Shown: positions 36,805 through 44,752 of the stretch, piece after piece
Numbering within the stretch: position 1 is the first letter of the stretch
Layout: every line of letters begins with the position of its first letter
Assembly: GCF_000468115.1 (NCBI RefSeq)
Contig: NZ_AVQI01000020.1
Location: 1 to 64,000 of the forward strand
Length of the DNA stretch: 64,000 bases
Reading direction: 5' to 3'
Source of the DNA: Treponema socranskii subsp. socranskii VPI DR56BR1116 = ATCC 35536
GTDB taxonomy: Bacteria > Spirochaetota > Spirochaetia > Treponematales > Treponemataceae
Program-made: the position numbers and the translations under genes
The notes under the pieces: generated by a model
Told to the model about the DNA's origin: nothing
Databases searched by the model: none
Seen by the model: the letters and a program-made list of their open reading frames with translations, nothing else

Positions 36805-37950
36805 ATGCTGAAAGGTATGGAAGAATACGTTATCGCACTCAGGCGAAAATTTCACAAAATTCCGGAAATTTCTTTAAAAGAAAAAGAAACTTCCGAATAT
36901 ATCCGGCGCGAACTTGAAACGTTGGGTGTTTCGTATGAATCCGTCGGCGAATACGGTACGGTCGCGAGTATCAAAGGCGATCTGCCCGGCAAGATATATG
37001 CGTTCCGATCCGATATCGATGCGCTGCCTATAAACGAAGATACGTCGCTCGAATTTAAATCAGAGCATGAGGGCTGTATGCATGCATGCGGGCACGACGG
37101 CCACATCGCAATTCTTTTGACATTTGCACGCGAACTTGCGGCTATGAAATCAGAACTCAAAGGAACCGTTTACCTCTGTTTTCAGCAGGCGGAAGAAATC
37201 GGCAAAGGGCATCGGGAGATTATCGACTATCTCAAAACCGTCGGAAAAATTGAAACGATGGTCAGCTCTCATCTTTGGGCGGATATTCCCGTCGGAAAAA
37301 TATCGCTGCAGGCGGGAGCGGTGATGGCGGGAACGACGAGCTTTCATCTGACCGTAACCGGAAAAAGCTGTCACGGCTCGCGCCCCGATCAAGGTATCGA
37401 CCCCATCAACGCCGGTGCAATGATCGTCGGAGAAGCATTCCGAATTAAAGACAGGGAATTCAGTCCGCTTCAGCACAATACGCTGAGCTTCGGATTATTT
37501 CACAGCGGTACTGCGACAAATATCATTCCCGATCAGGCGGAACTCGGCGGAACGATGCGTTTTTTTTCGGACGCCGAACGCACGCAATTATTTTCCGTCC
37601 TCGACAGAAGCTGCAAAGCGGCGGAAATACTGACCGGTGCAAAGGCGGAATGGAAGCCGCTTGTCGGTCTTCCTCCCGTTGTAAACGATCCGGCAAGTAT
37701 TGCAAAAGCGCTTCCGTCGGCACAGGCCGTTTTCGGAGATAAAAACGTCATCCGATTTGAAAAGATTATGGGAGCCGATAATTACGGTTGTTATCTGCAG
37801 GAGTTTCCGGGCTTCTATGCATTTATCGGCATCAGAAACGAAGAAAAAGGAATTTGCCACGCACATCACAGCAGTAAATTCGATATGGACGAATCGGCGC
37901 TGCCGAATGCCGTTCGTTTTTATATCGATTTTATACGCAAAAATATGTAG
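36805..37950 (+). CDS. M20-family amidohydrolase/aminoacylase
   Basis: Metal-dependent hydrolase that probably frees an amino acid from an N-acyl or dipeptide-like compound. 381 residues. The metal/catalytic set of the amidohydrolase branch is seen: RSDIDALP, HACGHDGH (about 92), QQAEE with the general-base Glu, the dimerisation-domain SCHGSRPDQG, and a C-terminal His in HHSSKFDMDE. AAGGAAAA precedes the ATG. It lies between PatB and AbgT, so the released product may feed PatB. Exact acyl group unknown. Confidence 0.85.
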   Translation: MLKGMEEYVIALRRKFHKIPEISLKEKETSEYIRRELETLGVSYESVGEYGTVASIKGDLPGKIYAFRSDIDALPINEDTSLEFKSEHEGCMHACGHDGHIAILLTFARELAAMKSELKGTVYLCFQQAEEIGKGHREIIDYLKTVGKIETMVSSHLWADIPVGKISLQAGAVMAGTTSFHLTVTGKSCHGSRPDQGIDPINAGAMIVGEAFRIKDREFSPLQHNTLSFGLFHSGTATNIIPDQAELGGTMRFFSDAERTQLFSVLDRSCKAAEILTGAKAEWKPLVGLPPVVNDPASIAKALPSAQAVFGDKNVIRFEKIMGADNYGCYLQEFPGFYAFIGIRNEEKGICHAHHSSKFDMDESALPNAVRFYIDFIRKNM

Positions 37951-37959
37951 GAGGTATCT

Positions 37960-39507
37960 ATGGATACTGCAAATCGGAAAGCCGAAAATAAGCGACAGCT
38001 TTCGGGTATGTTGGGTTTTATCGAAAGGGCGGGAAATAAAATTCCGCATCCGATTTATATGTTTATCGTGTTTTTCTTTTTGACGCTGATTCTTTCGGCG
38101 ATCTGCGCCGCGGCCGGAGTCAAAGCGGTTAATCCGGTAAACGATAAAGAAGTCGCCGCCGTCAATCTGCTTACGGCGGGAGGTATTGCCGATATTTTGA
38201 AAAGCTTTCCGTCGGTGTGGGCAAGTTTCGCTCCGATAGGCGCGGTGTTTATCGCGACATTGGGACTCGGCGTTGCGAACGGCAGCGGATTTTTAAAAGG
38301 CATTTTGTCGCTTGCAAGCAATTTCAAATCGAAATTCATCGTAACGATGATCGTCGTTTTGATCGGCATCAACGGAAACCTGATCGGCGACACCGCGTTT
38401 GTCGTATTTCCTCCGCTCATTGCGATCCTGTATATAAATTTGAAACGCAATCCGCTGGCGGGACTCTTTACGGCGTATGCATCGGTGGCTTGCGGATTCG
38501 GAGCCGCCTTGGTCGTCGGAAACGGAGACGCCATGCTTGCAGGTATGACCGAAGCTGCCGCGCGTTTGGTGGATCCGGCGATGGTCGTTTCACCGGCGAG
38601 CGGATATTATTTTATGCTCATATCGACGATTTTGTTGAGCCCCGCAATCGCATGGGTATCTATCAAATTCGTAGAGAAAAAACTCGACGACACGGGCATG
38701 GGAGCCGAATTCGAACTTAAAGAAGAAGAGCATATAAAAGTTTCGCTTTCAGACGTGGAAAATAAAGCAATGAAATCGGCGGCATTGGGGTTGGCGGGGC
38801 TGGTTTTGGTTCTCGTTGCCATGGGATTCAAAGGAATGCCCTTTGCGCCGCCCGAAGGAAAATCTTTTGCATTCAGCCCGATGCTCCGAGCCATCCCTGC
38901 CGTTATCCTGTTTGTGTTCGCCGTTCCCGGCTACGTATACGGAAAAATTACCGGCTCGATTAAGGAATTTAAAGACATATTCGCTATGATGACGAACGAA
39001 ATAAAAACGATTGCACCGTTTTTCCTCATTTGTTTTTTTGCGAGCCAATTTATCTCCGTATTTGCAAAGAGCAATTTGGGAACGATCATCGCAATCAAGT
39101 GCGGTCTGTTTTTGAAAAACAGCGGCATTCACGGCGTCGGTCTCTTTATCGCCTTCGTATTCCTTATCGCGATCATAAACCTCTTCGTCAGCAGTATGAG
39201 CGCGAAATGGGCGGTGCTCTCTACGGTTTTCGTTCCCATGCTTTTGATTGCCGGCATAACTCCTGCAGCAACGCAAATGGCATATCGCATCGGTGACAGC
39301 TTGACAAACAATATTACGCCGACGTTCGCATACTTGGGCATTATCCTTACCTATGCGCAAAAATACGATAAACGTGCGCAGACCGGTACGGTCATGGCCT
39401 ATATGCTGCCGTTTTCAATCGCGTTTACGCTCGTATGGGTTCTTTTACTCGTATTGTGGACTGTTTCCGGTCTGCCGATCGGCCCGGGATATCATGTATT
39501 TATGTAG
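37960..39507 (+). CDS. AbgT-family transporter (p-aminobenzoyl-glutamate/acyl-amino-acid type)
   Basis: Inner-membrane transporter of 515 residues with about 12 helices. AbgT hallmarks include IERAGNKIPHPIYMF at the N-terminus, the re-entrant VLIGINGNLIGDTAFVV block and GNGDAMLAGMTE, and LTNNITPTFAYLGIIL near the end. The classical member imports p-aminobenzoyl-glutamate and pairs with M20 hydrolases (abgAB). Here only one M20 gene is present, plus PatB, so the cargo may be an acylated or peptide-linked sulfur amino acid; some homologues act as efflux pumps. GGAGG precedes the start. Confidence 0.88.
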   Translation: MDTANRKAENKRQLSGMLGFIERAGNKIPHPIYMFIVFFFLTLILSAICAAAGVKAVNPVNDKEVAAVNLLTAGGIADILKSFPSVWASFAPIGAVFIATLGLGVANGSGFLKGILSLASNFKSKFIVTMIVVLIGINGNLIGDTAFVVFPPLIAILYINLKRNPLAGLFTAYASVACGFGAALVVGNGDAMLAGMTEAAARLVDPAMVVSPASGYYFMLISTILLSPAIAWVSIKFVEKKLDDTGMGAEFELKEEEHIKVSLSDVENKAMKSAALGLAGLVLVLVAMGFKGMPFAPPEGKSFAFSPMLRAIPAVILFVFAVPGYVYGKITGSIKEFKDIFAMMTNEIKTIAPFFLICFFASQFISVFAKSNLGTIIAIKCGLFLKNSGIHGVGLFIAFVFLIAIINLFVSSMSAKWAVLSTVFVPMLLIAGITPAATQMAYRIGDSLTNNITPTFAYLGIILTYAQKYDKRAQTGTVMAYMLPFSIAFTLVWVLLLVLWTVSGLPIGPGYHVFM

Positions 39508-39521
39508 GAGGTATGATAACT

Positions 39522-40460
39522 ATGAAAAAGATAATCGTATTGTTATGTGCCGCATCCCTTATGTTTGCGGCGGTAACAGGGTGCTCTTCGCCGATGTCTG
39601 ATAACAACGACGATCGATTTCTTCCTGCGGAAGACATCGATCCGAACGGGGGTGCGGATATTCACGGTGCGAATAATCACAAAAAATCGAAATATTGGCT
39701 GCATCCGGATTTTTATAATATGGAAAGCGATGATCAGGTAACGATTATATCGCATTTTAAAACCATGCAGCAAACGACCGAATACAGCTGCGGTCCTTCG
39801 TGCGTTACGATGGTCCTCATGCATTTGGGCATACCGATGACCGAATGGGAAGCTGCAGTCGGTATGCACTGCAATATGGATGAAGACGATCCGGACGCAA
39901 AACCGGGCAGTGCAAACAACTGGTACGAACCCGGTGCAAATGTCGGAAAAATCGTCAAGTTTTTAAAAACGCTTTCCGATGTGAAGATTGTCGAAGCGAA
40001 TTACAAAGAGCATCCGCGGCCGGACGATTTCGTGACGGAAGAAGATACTAAAAACTTGAAGTATTCTCCTGCTATGGTTGGTAATTATAAAAGATATTTT
40101 GAATCCGTATCCCTTTACTCGAGCGAAAATAAAGCGGATACCGACAAATGGGTTACGGATGCAAAAGATTCGTTTTTTGTAAAATGGCTGACCGGTCATT
40201 TGAAAGACGGGCATCCGATTATCGCTCATACCAATCTGTGGAACGGGCATTATGTCGTAATTGTCGGCTATGATAACGGCGGAACACCGCAGCTTGGTGA
40301 TGACGTTTTAATTATTGCCGATCCTTATGATACATGGGATCACTGGCAAGACGGATTTATCGTACTGCCGCTTGAAAAATTTTTTTATGAATGGAATGAT
40401 TTTAATATTGCGGCGAAACCGTATCAGCTGCAGCCCTTTGTAGTAGTAGGGAAAAAATAA
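39522..40460 (+). CDS. Lipoprotein with C39-like cysteine peptidase domain
   Basis: Exported 312-residue protein with a lipoprotein signal ending at Cys20 (AAVTGCSS). The core is a papain-like C39_2 fold: TEYSCGPSCVTMVLMHLG (about 86-103) carries the likely catalytic Cys, NGHYVVIVGYD (about 245) the His and IADPYD the Asp. It could trim peptides outside the inner membrane to feed the AbgT/M20/PatB steps. A phytochelatin-synthase-like transpeptidase is an alternative reading. ATG at 39522 is 10 nt from AGGAGG; the ATG at 39513 is too close. Last gene of the operon. Confidence 0.72.
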   Translation: MKKIIVLLCAASLMFAAVTGCSSPMSDNNDDRFLPAEDIDPNGGADIHGANNHKKSKYWLHPDFYNMESDDQVTIISHFKTMQQTTEYSCGPSCVTMVLMHLGIPMTEWEAAVGMHCNMDEDDPDAKPGSANNWYEPGANVGKIVKFLKTLSDVKIVEANYKEHPRPDDFVTEEDTKNLKYSPAMVGNYKRYFESVSLYSSENKADTDKWVTDAKDSFFVKWLTGHLKDGHPIIAHTNLWNGHYVVIVGYDNGGTPQLGDDVLIIADPYDTWDHWQDGFIVLPLEKFFYEWNDFNIAAKPYQLQPFVVVGKK

Positions 40461-40510
40461 AAAACAAATTCTTGCACGGTATTGCCGTATCGTATTACAT
40501 AATATTGCAA

Positions 40511-40591
40511 TACCGGCAGAATCGCCGGTACGAACGCTGCGAAGTAACAGTTGATGCGGCAGCGGCGCACACACTGCAGTCACGCTGCCGC
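40511..40591 (+). terminator. Hairpins after the sigma54 operon (convergent region)
   Basis: Two stems: TACCGGC/GCCGGTA (40511-40530) and GCGGCAGC/GCTGCCGC (40556-40591). They lie between the operon and the convergent beta-barrel gene; neither has a proper T-run. Confidence 0.4.
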
Positions 40592-40611
40592 CTTTGCATC
40601 GATAAATACCG

Positions 40612-41175
40612 TTATCTGTCGCCGAGTCTGAAGCCGACACCGACGTAGGGCCTGAACGTCAAATACGTCGCCTTTTGTTTTTCGATAACATCATAAAAAT
40701 CGTATGAGACGTTTACTCCTGCGACAAGCGACGTCGTTTTGCCGAGTCCGAACTGTACACCGCCGGTCGTCCCGACGCCGAGCATCGCGTGTTTAAAATC
40801 GGTCGGCAGCTTTGTGTTTACACCGATTCCCATTTGAACGGAGAAGAGTTTACCGAACGGAATTCTGAACGCGGGGCCGAGATTGAAATCGAGTATACCC
40901 CACGTATCGAATAATTTATTTTTCGGAAAAATCAATGCAGCGTTTCCCCACAATCCGGTAAACGTAGACGTGTAAGTAAAAAACGTAAGGTCGGGTCCGA
41001 AGCTGATGTCTTTGTCGTGTAGACTGCCCTCGATCAGAGAGCCGCTGAAATCTTTGATATCCGTCCAATACGACAATTCCATCGTTCCACCGAGCGACAG
41101 CGTCGTCTCCGCGGCCGCCAAACCTGACAGGGCGATTCCCGAAACGAGAGCCGCCGCTAAAATCAATTTTTTCAT
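40612..41175 (-). CDS. Outer-membrane beta-barrel-like protein, exported
   Basis: 187 residues with a cleavable signal (residues 1-21, LSGLAAAE) and then alternating hydrophobic/polar strands (TTLSLGGTMELSYWTD; ends TFRPYVGVGFRLGDR) typical of a small beta-barrel. No family is recognised with certainty; position at the end of the convergent unit gives no functional hint. AGGAGG lies before the ATG, and a long hairpin lies just upstream of it. Confidence 0.6.
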   Translation of the reverse strand: MKKLILAAALVSGIALSGLAAAETTLSLGGTMELSYWTDIKDFSGSLIEGSLHDKDISFGPDLTFFTYTSTFTGLWGNAALIFPKNKLFDTWGILDFNLGPAFRIPFGKLFSVQMGIGVNTKLPTDFKHAMLGVGTTGGVQFGLGKTTSLVAGVNVSYDFYDVIEKQKATYLTFRPYVGVGFRLGDR

Positions 41176-41188
41176 AGTTACCTCCTAT

Positions 41189-41229
41189 AAAAACTTTTGC
41201 AGGAAATATCAATTTCCGAAAAAGTTTTT
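41189..41229 (-). promoter_or_regulatory. Long hairpin in 5' UTR of the beta-barrel gene
   Basis: Outer 10-bp stem (AAAAACTTTT/AAAAGTTTTT) and inner 6-bp stem (GGAAAT/ATTTCC) separated by a 3x2 internal loop, 4-nt apical loop. It ends 3 nt before the AGGAGG, so it could control translation or protect the 5' end. Confidence 0.6.
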
Positions 41230-41365
41230 AGCCGTGCGCAAACGCGCACACGTTCAATAATCGAGTTTGCAAATACAGTGTATTGTACTCATACGATTCT
41301 TATCGGAACGATACGTATACACGTTTTCTGCAAACATCCGCGCAAACTCGCACACGTTATGTCTC

Positions 41366-42265
41366 TTATCGATTCCGGCTGTATGCGATCAGTTCAGGAT
41401 GATATTCGAAATGCATATTATCCCAAATCGGCCACTTGCCGCCCCAGATAAATCCTTCCGATTCGAATGCTTCGATCACGCCGTCCGGCGGCATCCAGCG
41501 TTTTTCGAGCGGAAGTGTCATCCATCCTTCGGGGTCGATATCGCGCCGCCATGCCCAGTAGATGTTCTTTTGTCCCCAGCCGCGCGGCAGGACATCGATT
41601 GCGATGCCGTAGCTGTGAAACGAACGAGACACGCGATCGCCGATTTCCCTCCAGTTGTAGCTGTCGACGCGCGCCAGTTCGTCGATGAAGTGCTGTACGG
41701 CGGCATCGGTTTTTGCGCGCTCTCGGATTTTGTTTTCGACGCGCGCAAGCGGTGCAAAAATTCGTTCGTGTGCGTTCGTATATTTGCCGAGAAACGATAT
41801 GCGCTTTATATGCGCTTCGGTCGATTGCCGCGTTTCACAGTCATAGACTGTATTAAAAAAATAAAGCGATGTGCCGCCCTGACGCGAACGGGTTTCCGCC
41901 GAAGAAAAATTACGCAGGCGGCGTAAGTCCTCTTCGGAAAAATTCGCAGGATCGGGAATTTCTTTTGCATAGGGATAGAGGAGCGGCCAGTACGATTCGC
42001 GCTCGGTAAGTTTGTCCGCAGGAAGCATTTTGCCGTCCGCCCAATACAATGTCGCCGTTTTGCGGATTGCGCCGCGGTTTTGTACGACATCGATTTTAAA
42101 ATCCGAGAGTGCGGCGTCGTAGACTGCCGTGAATGAAACGTCGGGATAGGCGTGCCTGAGTATAGCGAGCTCTTTCGGTTCGGGCGGAGCGGGGTAAAGA
42201 GACACCGCAAAAAATATAAAGAGCAGCGATTCGAAAAAATATTTTAGGCATTTCGATATGTGCAT
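41366..42265 (-). CDS. M15-family D-alanyl-D-alanine carboxypeptidase-like protein (VanY/DacB-type)
   Basis: Probable zinc peptidase acting on peptidoglycan. 299 residues with an uncleaved or signal helix at 8-28. The M15 zinc set is at the C-terminus: SRSFHSYGIAIDV (H and D) and the final His in DNMHFEYHPEL, with WGGKWPIWD between. The ATG at 42265 follows GGAG; a longer frame to 42328 includes hairpin DNA. The N-terminal 150 residues have no clear domain. Confidence 0.75.
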   Translation of the reverse strand: MHISKCLKYFFESLLFIFFAVSLYPAPPEPKELAILRHAYPDVSFTAVYDAALSDFKIDVVQNRGAIRKTATLYWADGKMLPADKLTERESYWPLLYPYAKEIPDPANFSEEDLRRLRNFSSAETRSRQGGTSLYFFNTVYDCETRQSTEAHIKRISFLGKYTNAHERIFAPLARVENKIRERAKTDAAVQHFIDELARVDSYNWREIGDRVSRSFHSYGIAIDVLPRGWGQKNIYWAWRRDIDPEGWMTLPLEKRWMPPDGVIEAFESEGFIWGGKWPIWDNMHFEYHPELIAYSRNR

Positions 42266-42285
42266 CGGGTACTCCAAAATGCGGT

Positions 42286-42364
42286 GTTGTAACTCGCGAT
42301 AATACAGCGAGTTACAACTCGTCAGCATCTCGAAAAAATCGCTAAAGGTGAGTTTTTTGAGATG
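42286..42364. promoter_or_regulatory. Two hairpins in the divergent M15 / LRR region
   Basis: GTTGTAACTCGC/GCGAGTTACAAC (42286-42318, 12-bp perfect stem) and GCATCTC-N-AAAAAA/TTTTTTGAGATGC (42324-42364). The gap 42266-42735 also holds the promoter at 42422; otherwise only the doubtful ORF at 42458. Confidence 0.5.
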
Positions 42365-42421
42365 CCCTATATATGAAAAAAATATAAGGGCGGCAAGTTA
42401 CGCGTAAAGCTAAACGTCCTC

Positions 42422-42450
42422 TTGCCGACTTACGCCGTATACCGTATACT
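42422..42450 (+). promoter_or_regulatory. Promoter upstream of the LRR lipoprotein
   Basis: -35 TTGCCG (42422-42427), 17-nt spacer, -10 TATACT (42445-42450). An ATG (42458) lies 7 nt later; otherwise the LRR gene has a leader of about 280 nt. Confidence 0.5.
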
Positions 42451-42457
42451 AAGAGTT

Positions 42458-42739
42458 ATGAGAGAGAGCAAAGCAACCGTTCCCGCGCCGTACACACAAG
42501 CGCCCGCATACAGAAATTCCGCTGCAGTCATCGTAGATTGTCTTATAGCAGCGTGCTTGACACGTCTGCGCGGGCGCAGCAAAATTCTCAGCTTCTCAGC
42601 TAAGGGCGTTTTCCGCTCATCCGCCGTATATCCGTCCGCACATAAGGGACGTACAACATACTTTTCGCACCACATGCACGAAAGGCGTACCGTCTTCCGT
42701 GCGTTTTTTTATTTTTTCATTAAAAGGAGTTTTCTATGA
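42458..42739 (+). CDS. Doubtful leader ORF overlapping the LRR lipoprotein start
   Basis: The frame starting MRESKATVPAPYTQ runs 93 codons and ends in the TGA that overlaps the next ATG (ATGA). It starts 7 nt after a -10 box, like other leaderless genes here. Its composition (many Arg, Ser, Ala, mixed Phe run at the end) does not look like a normal protein, so it may be chance. Kept because of its start geometry. Confidence 0.22.
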   Translation: MRESKATVPAPYTQAPAYRNSAAVIVDCLIAACLTRLRGRSKILSFSAKGVFRSSAVYPSAHKGRTTYFSHHMHERRTVFRAFFYFFIKRSFL

Positions 42740-44445
42740 AAACAAGCAACAACGAAAAAGCGGGTGTCTTTAAAGTTACGGCGCTCGTCGCAGCTGCGCT
42801 TTTATTTGCCGGCATGGCGATAAGCTGTTCTAACGGAAGCGATTCCGGCGGAACGTCCGTTACCAAGTATAAAGTAACGCTTGAAAAAGACATCGGCGGC
42901 AATGTAACGGTAAATCCTACGCTGCCTGCGGACGGTATGGTAGCCGAAAACACGGAGCTTACCTTTACTGCAGAGCCGGTTGCGGGCTACAAGTTTGTAA
43001 AGTGGCAACGTGACGGAACCGATGCCGGTACCGAGACTACGTACAAGCACACGGTAACACAGGCCGTGCAGGTAAAAGCCGTTTTTGCAGAAGACAATCC
43101 GGCTCTTATTACCAAGTACGCGGTAACGCTTACCTTGCCGGTAAACGGTACGGTAAAGTCCGTTCCCGAAATCCCATCCGATAACCAAGTGCCCAAAGAC
43201 ACCGAGATTACCTTTACGGCGACGCCCGCTTCAGGCTATGCGGTAGACAAATGGACAATTTCGACGGGCACGTTTACCGTGGGCGGGACTGCAGGAAGTG
43301 CCACCGCAACGATAAAGGTTACCGCAAACGTAACGGTCGGCGTAACATTTAAAGAAGGCGGCAACACGTCCATAGACGGTGTGTGGAAAATGATTTCGAT
43401 ACGGAAAGGATCGACAATTCAAACCTGTCCCGTAACCGAGGACGGTATTACAACACAGCCGTATTTATGTTTTACGGCAGGAAAGTTCTATTTTGCAAGT
43501 GAAATATCGGGTTCGCTTCAGGATGGGCTGTATAAAGACTCAGCGGAAGGAACACCTTTTACCCTCGACGGCGCCAAAATTATGATAGATGGAGAAGAAT
43601 TTGCTGCATTCGGTTTAAGCGGAAATACTATGACGCTTAACATAGCGGACGGAGACTTCGATACTATGGTGTTAGAAAAGACGGCAAATCCCACCGTGGG
43701 ACAGGTTTTGGCCGCCTCTGTATTCGTGCAAGTAAAAGATTTTGAGCAATTGCTGGAGTATTACTTGGGCGGAAAATTTTCAACAGAAAAAGTAAACTAC
43801 ATCGAAATAATCGGTGTCATACCGGCAGCCGACTTTATACCGCACGGTCCTAAACCGAGTAATCTCAGCACAAGTCTTAAAGACTATTCGGACATAAAAA
43901 TCGCCCTTAAAATCAAAAACTATCCTGCAGGTCTTACCGAAATGTACGGCTGTTTTGAAGACTGTACAAACCTCGTATCGCTTGCCTCCCTTCCTGACGG
44001 TCTTGACAATATAAACGGCCTCTTTAAAGGCTGTACAAACCTTACTGGTGTGCCGACTATTCCTGCCGGCGTTACGAATATGAACAGCTGTTTTTACGAA
44101 TGTACAAGCCTTACCCGTGTACCCGATATCCCTGACAGCGTTACGAATATGAACGGTTGTTTTAAAGGCTGCACAAATCTTGCTACCGTACCGGATATCC
44201 CTGCAAGCGTTAAGCGTATGGCGACCTGTTTTGAAAACTGCACAAGTCTTACCGGCGTAAAGCTTAAATGCAATTACAATCCTGTCAAGCCGCCATTATC
44301 TCTTGACCTTGCTTTCAAAGATGCCTTTAAGGCTTGCACCGCTCTCACTGCAGGCAGTATCAAAGTGCCTTCCGGTCAGCTTACAGCATACCGAAATGCT
44401 GCTGGTGTTATGGGCACCGAAGCGGAAAACTTTGAAGAGGAGTAA
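42736..44445 (+). CDS. Surface lipoprotein with InlB-type repeats and TpLRR (BspA-like) repeats
   Basis: 569 residues. Lipoprotein signal ends at Cys32 (MAISCSNGS). Two InlB B-repeat-like units follow (KYKVTLEKDIGGNVTV to about 115, then a second from about 123 to 205), a spacer of about 100 residues, and from about 390 five to six TpLRR units of the form CFxxCTxLxxxPxIPxxVTNMN. Such repeats typically mediate adhesion in oral Treponema and Bacteroidetes. AAAGGAG precedes the ATG. Single-gene transcript ended by the terminator at 44510. Confidence 0.82.
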   Translation: MKTSNNEKAGVFKVTALVAAALLFAGMAISCSNGSDSGGTSVTKYKVTLEKDIGGNVTVNPTLPADGMVAENTELTFTAEPVAGYKFVKWQRDGTDAGTETTYKHTVTQAVQVKAVFAEDNPALITKYAVTLTLPVNGTVKSVPEIPSDNQVPKDTEITFTATPASGYAVDKWTISTGTFTVGGTAGSATATIKVTANVTVGVTFKEGGNTSIDGVWKMISIRKGSTIQTCPVTEDGITTQPYLCFTAGKFYFASEISGSLQDGLYKDSAEGTPFTLDGAKIMIDGEEFAAFGLSGNTMTLNIADGDFDTMVLEKTANPTVGQVLAASVFVQVKDFEQLLEYYLGGKFSTEKVNYIEIIGVIPAADFIPHGPKPSNLSTSLKDYSDIKIALKIKNYPAGLTEMYGCFEDCTNLVSLASLPDGLDNINGLFKGCTNLTGVPTIPAGVTNMNSCFYECTSLTRVPDIPDSVTNMNGCFKGCTNLATVPDIPASVKRMATCFENCTSLTGVKLKCNYNPVKPPLSLDLAFKDAFKACTALTAGSIKVPSGQLTAYRNAAGVMGTEAENFEEE

Positions 44446-44453
44446 CTTCACCG

Positions 44454-44491
44454 ACGGGTAATTTCGGCGGTTGACAACTTGATTACCCGTT
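44454..44491 (+). terminator. Hairpin just after the LRR lipoprotein
   Basis: Stem ACGGGTAAT/ATTACCCGT with a 20-nt loop, 9 nt after the stop codon and upstream of the main terminator; no T-run, so perhaps a 3'-protecting stem. Confidence 0.4.
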
Positions 44492-44509
44492 GAATAAAAC
44501 ATTAAGCTG

Positions 44510-44555
44510 ACCGCCCCCAAGTCGGAAAAACTCCGGCTCTGAGGGCGGTTTTTTT
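44510..44555 (+). terminator. Rho-independent terminator
   Basis: Stem ACCGCCC/GGGCGGT followed by seven T. From 44556 to 44746 there is a TATAAT at about 44604, probably the MATE promoter, and no gene. Confidence 0.7.
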
Positions 44556-44752
44556 GTGCGCGGGATTACCGGATTACCTTACGAAACAGGTGAAGCTGTG
44601 ATATAATTCAATTATCGTCTGCGTGTACGAACATCACGTGCCGGAATATAAAACCGGGAAATTCGTTATGCCTGCAATGCCATAGATGAGCACTATAAAG
44701 ACTATGACACAAGCACTGAAACACAACGGACGGTGAGTGCACGGGGTTGATT

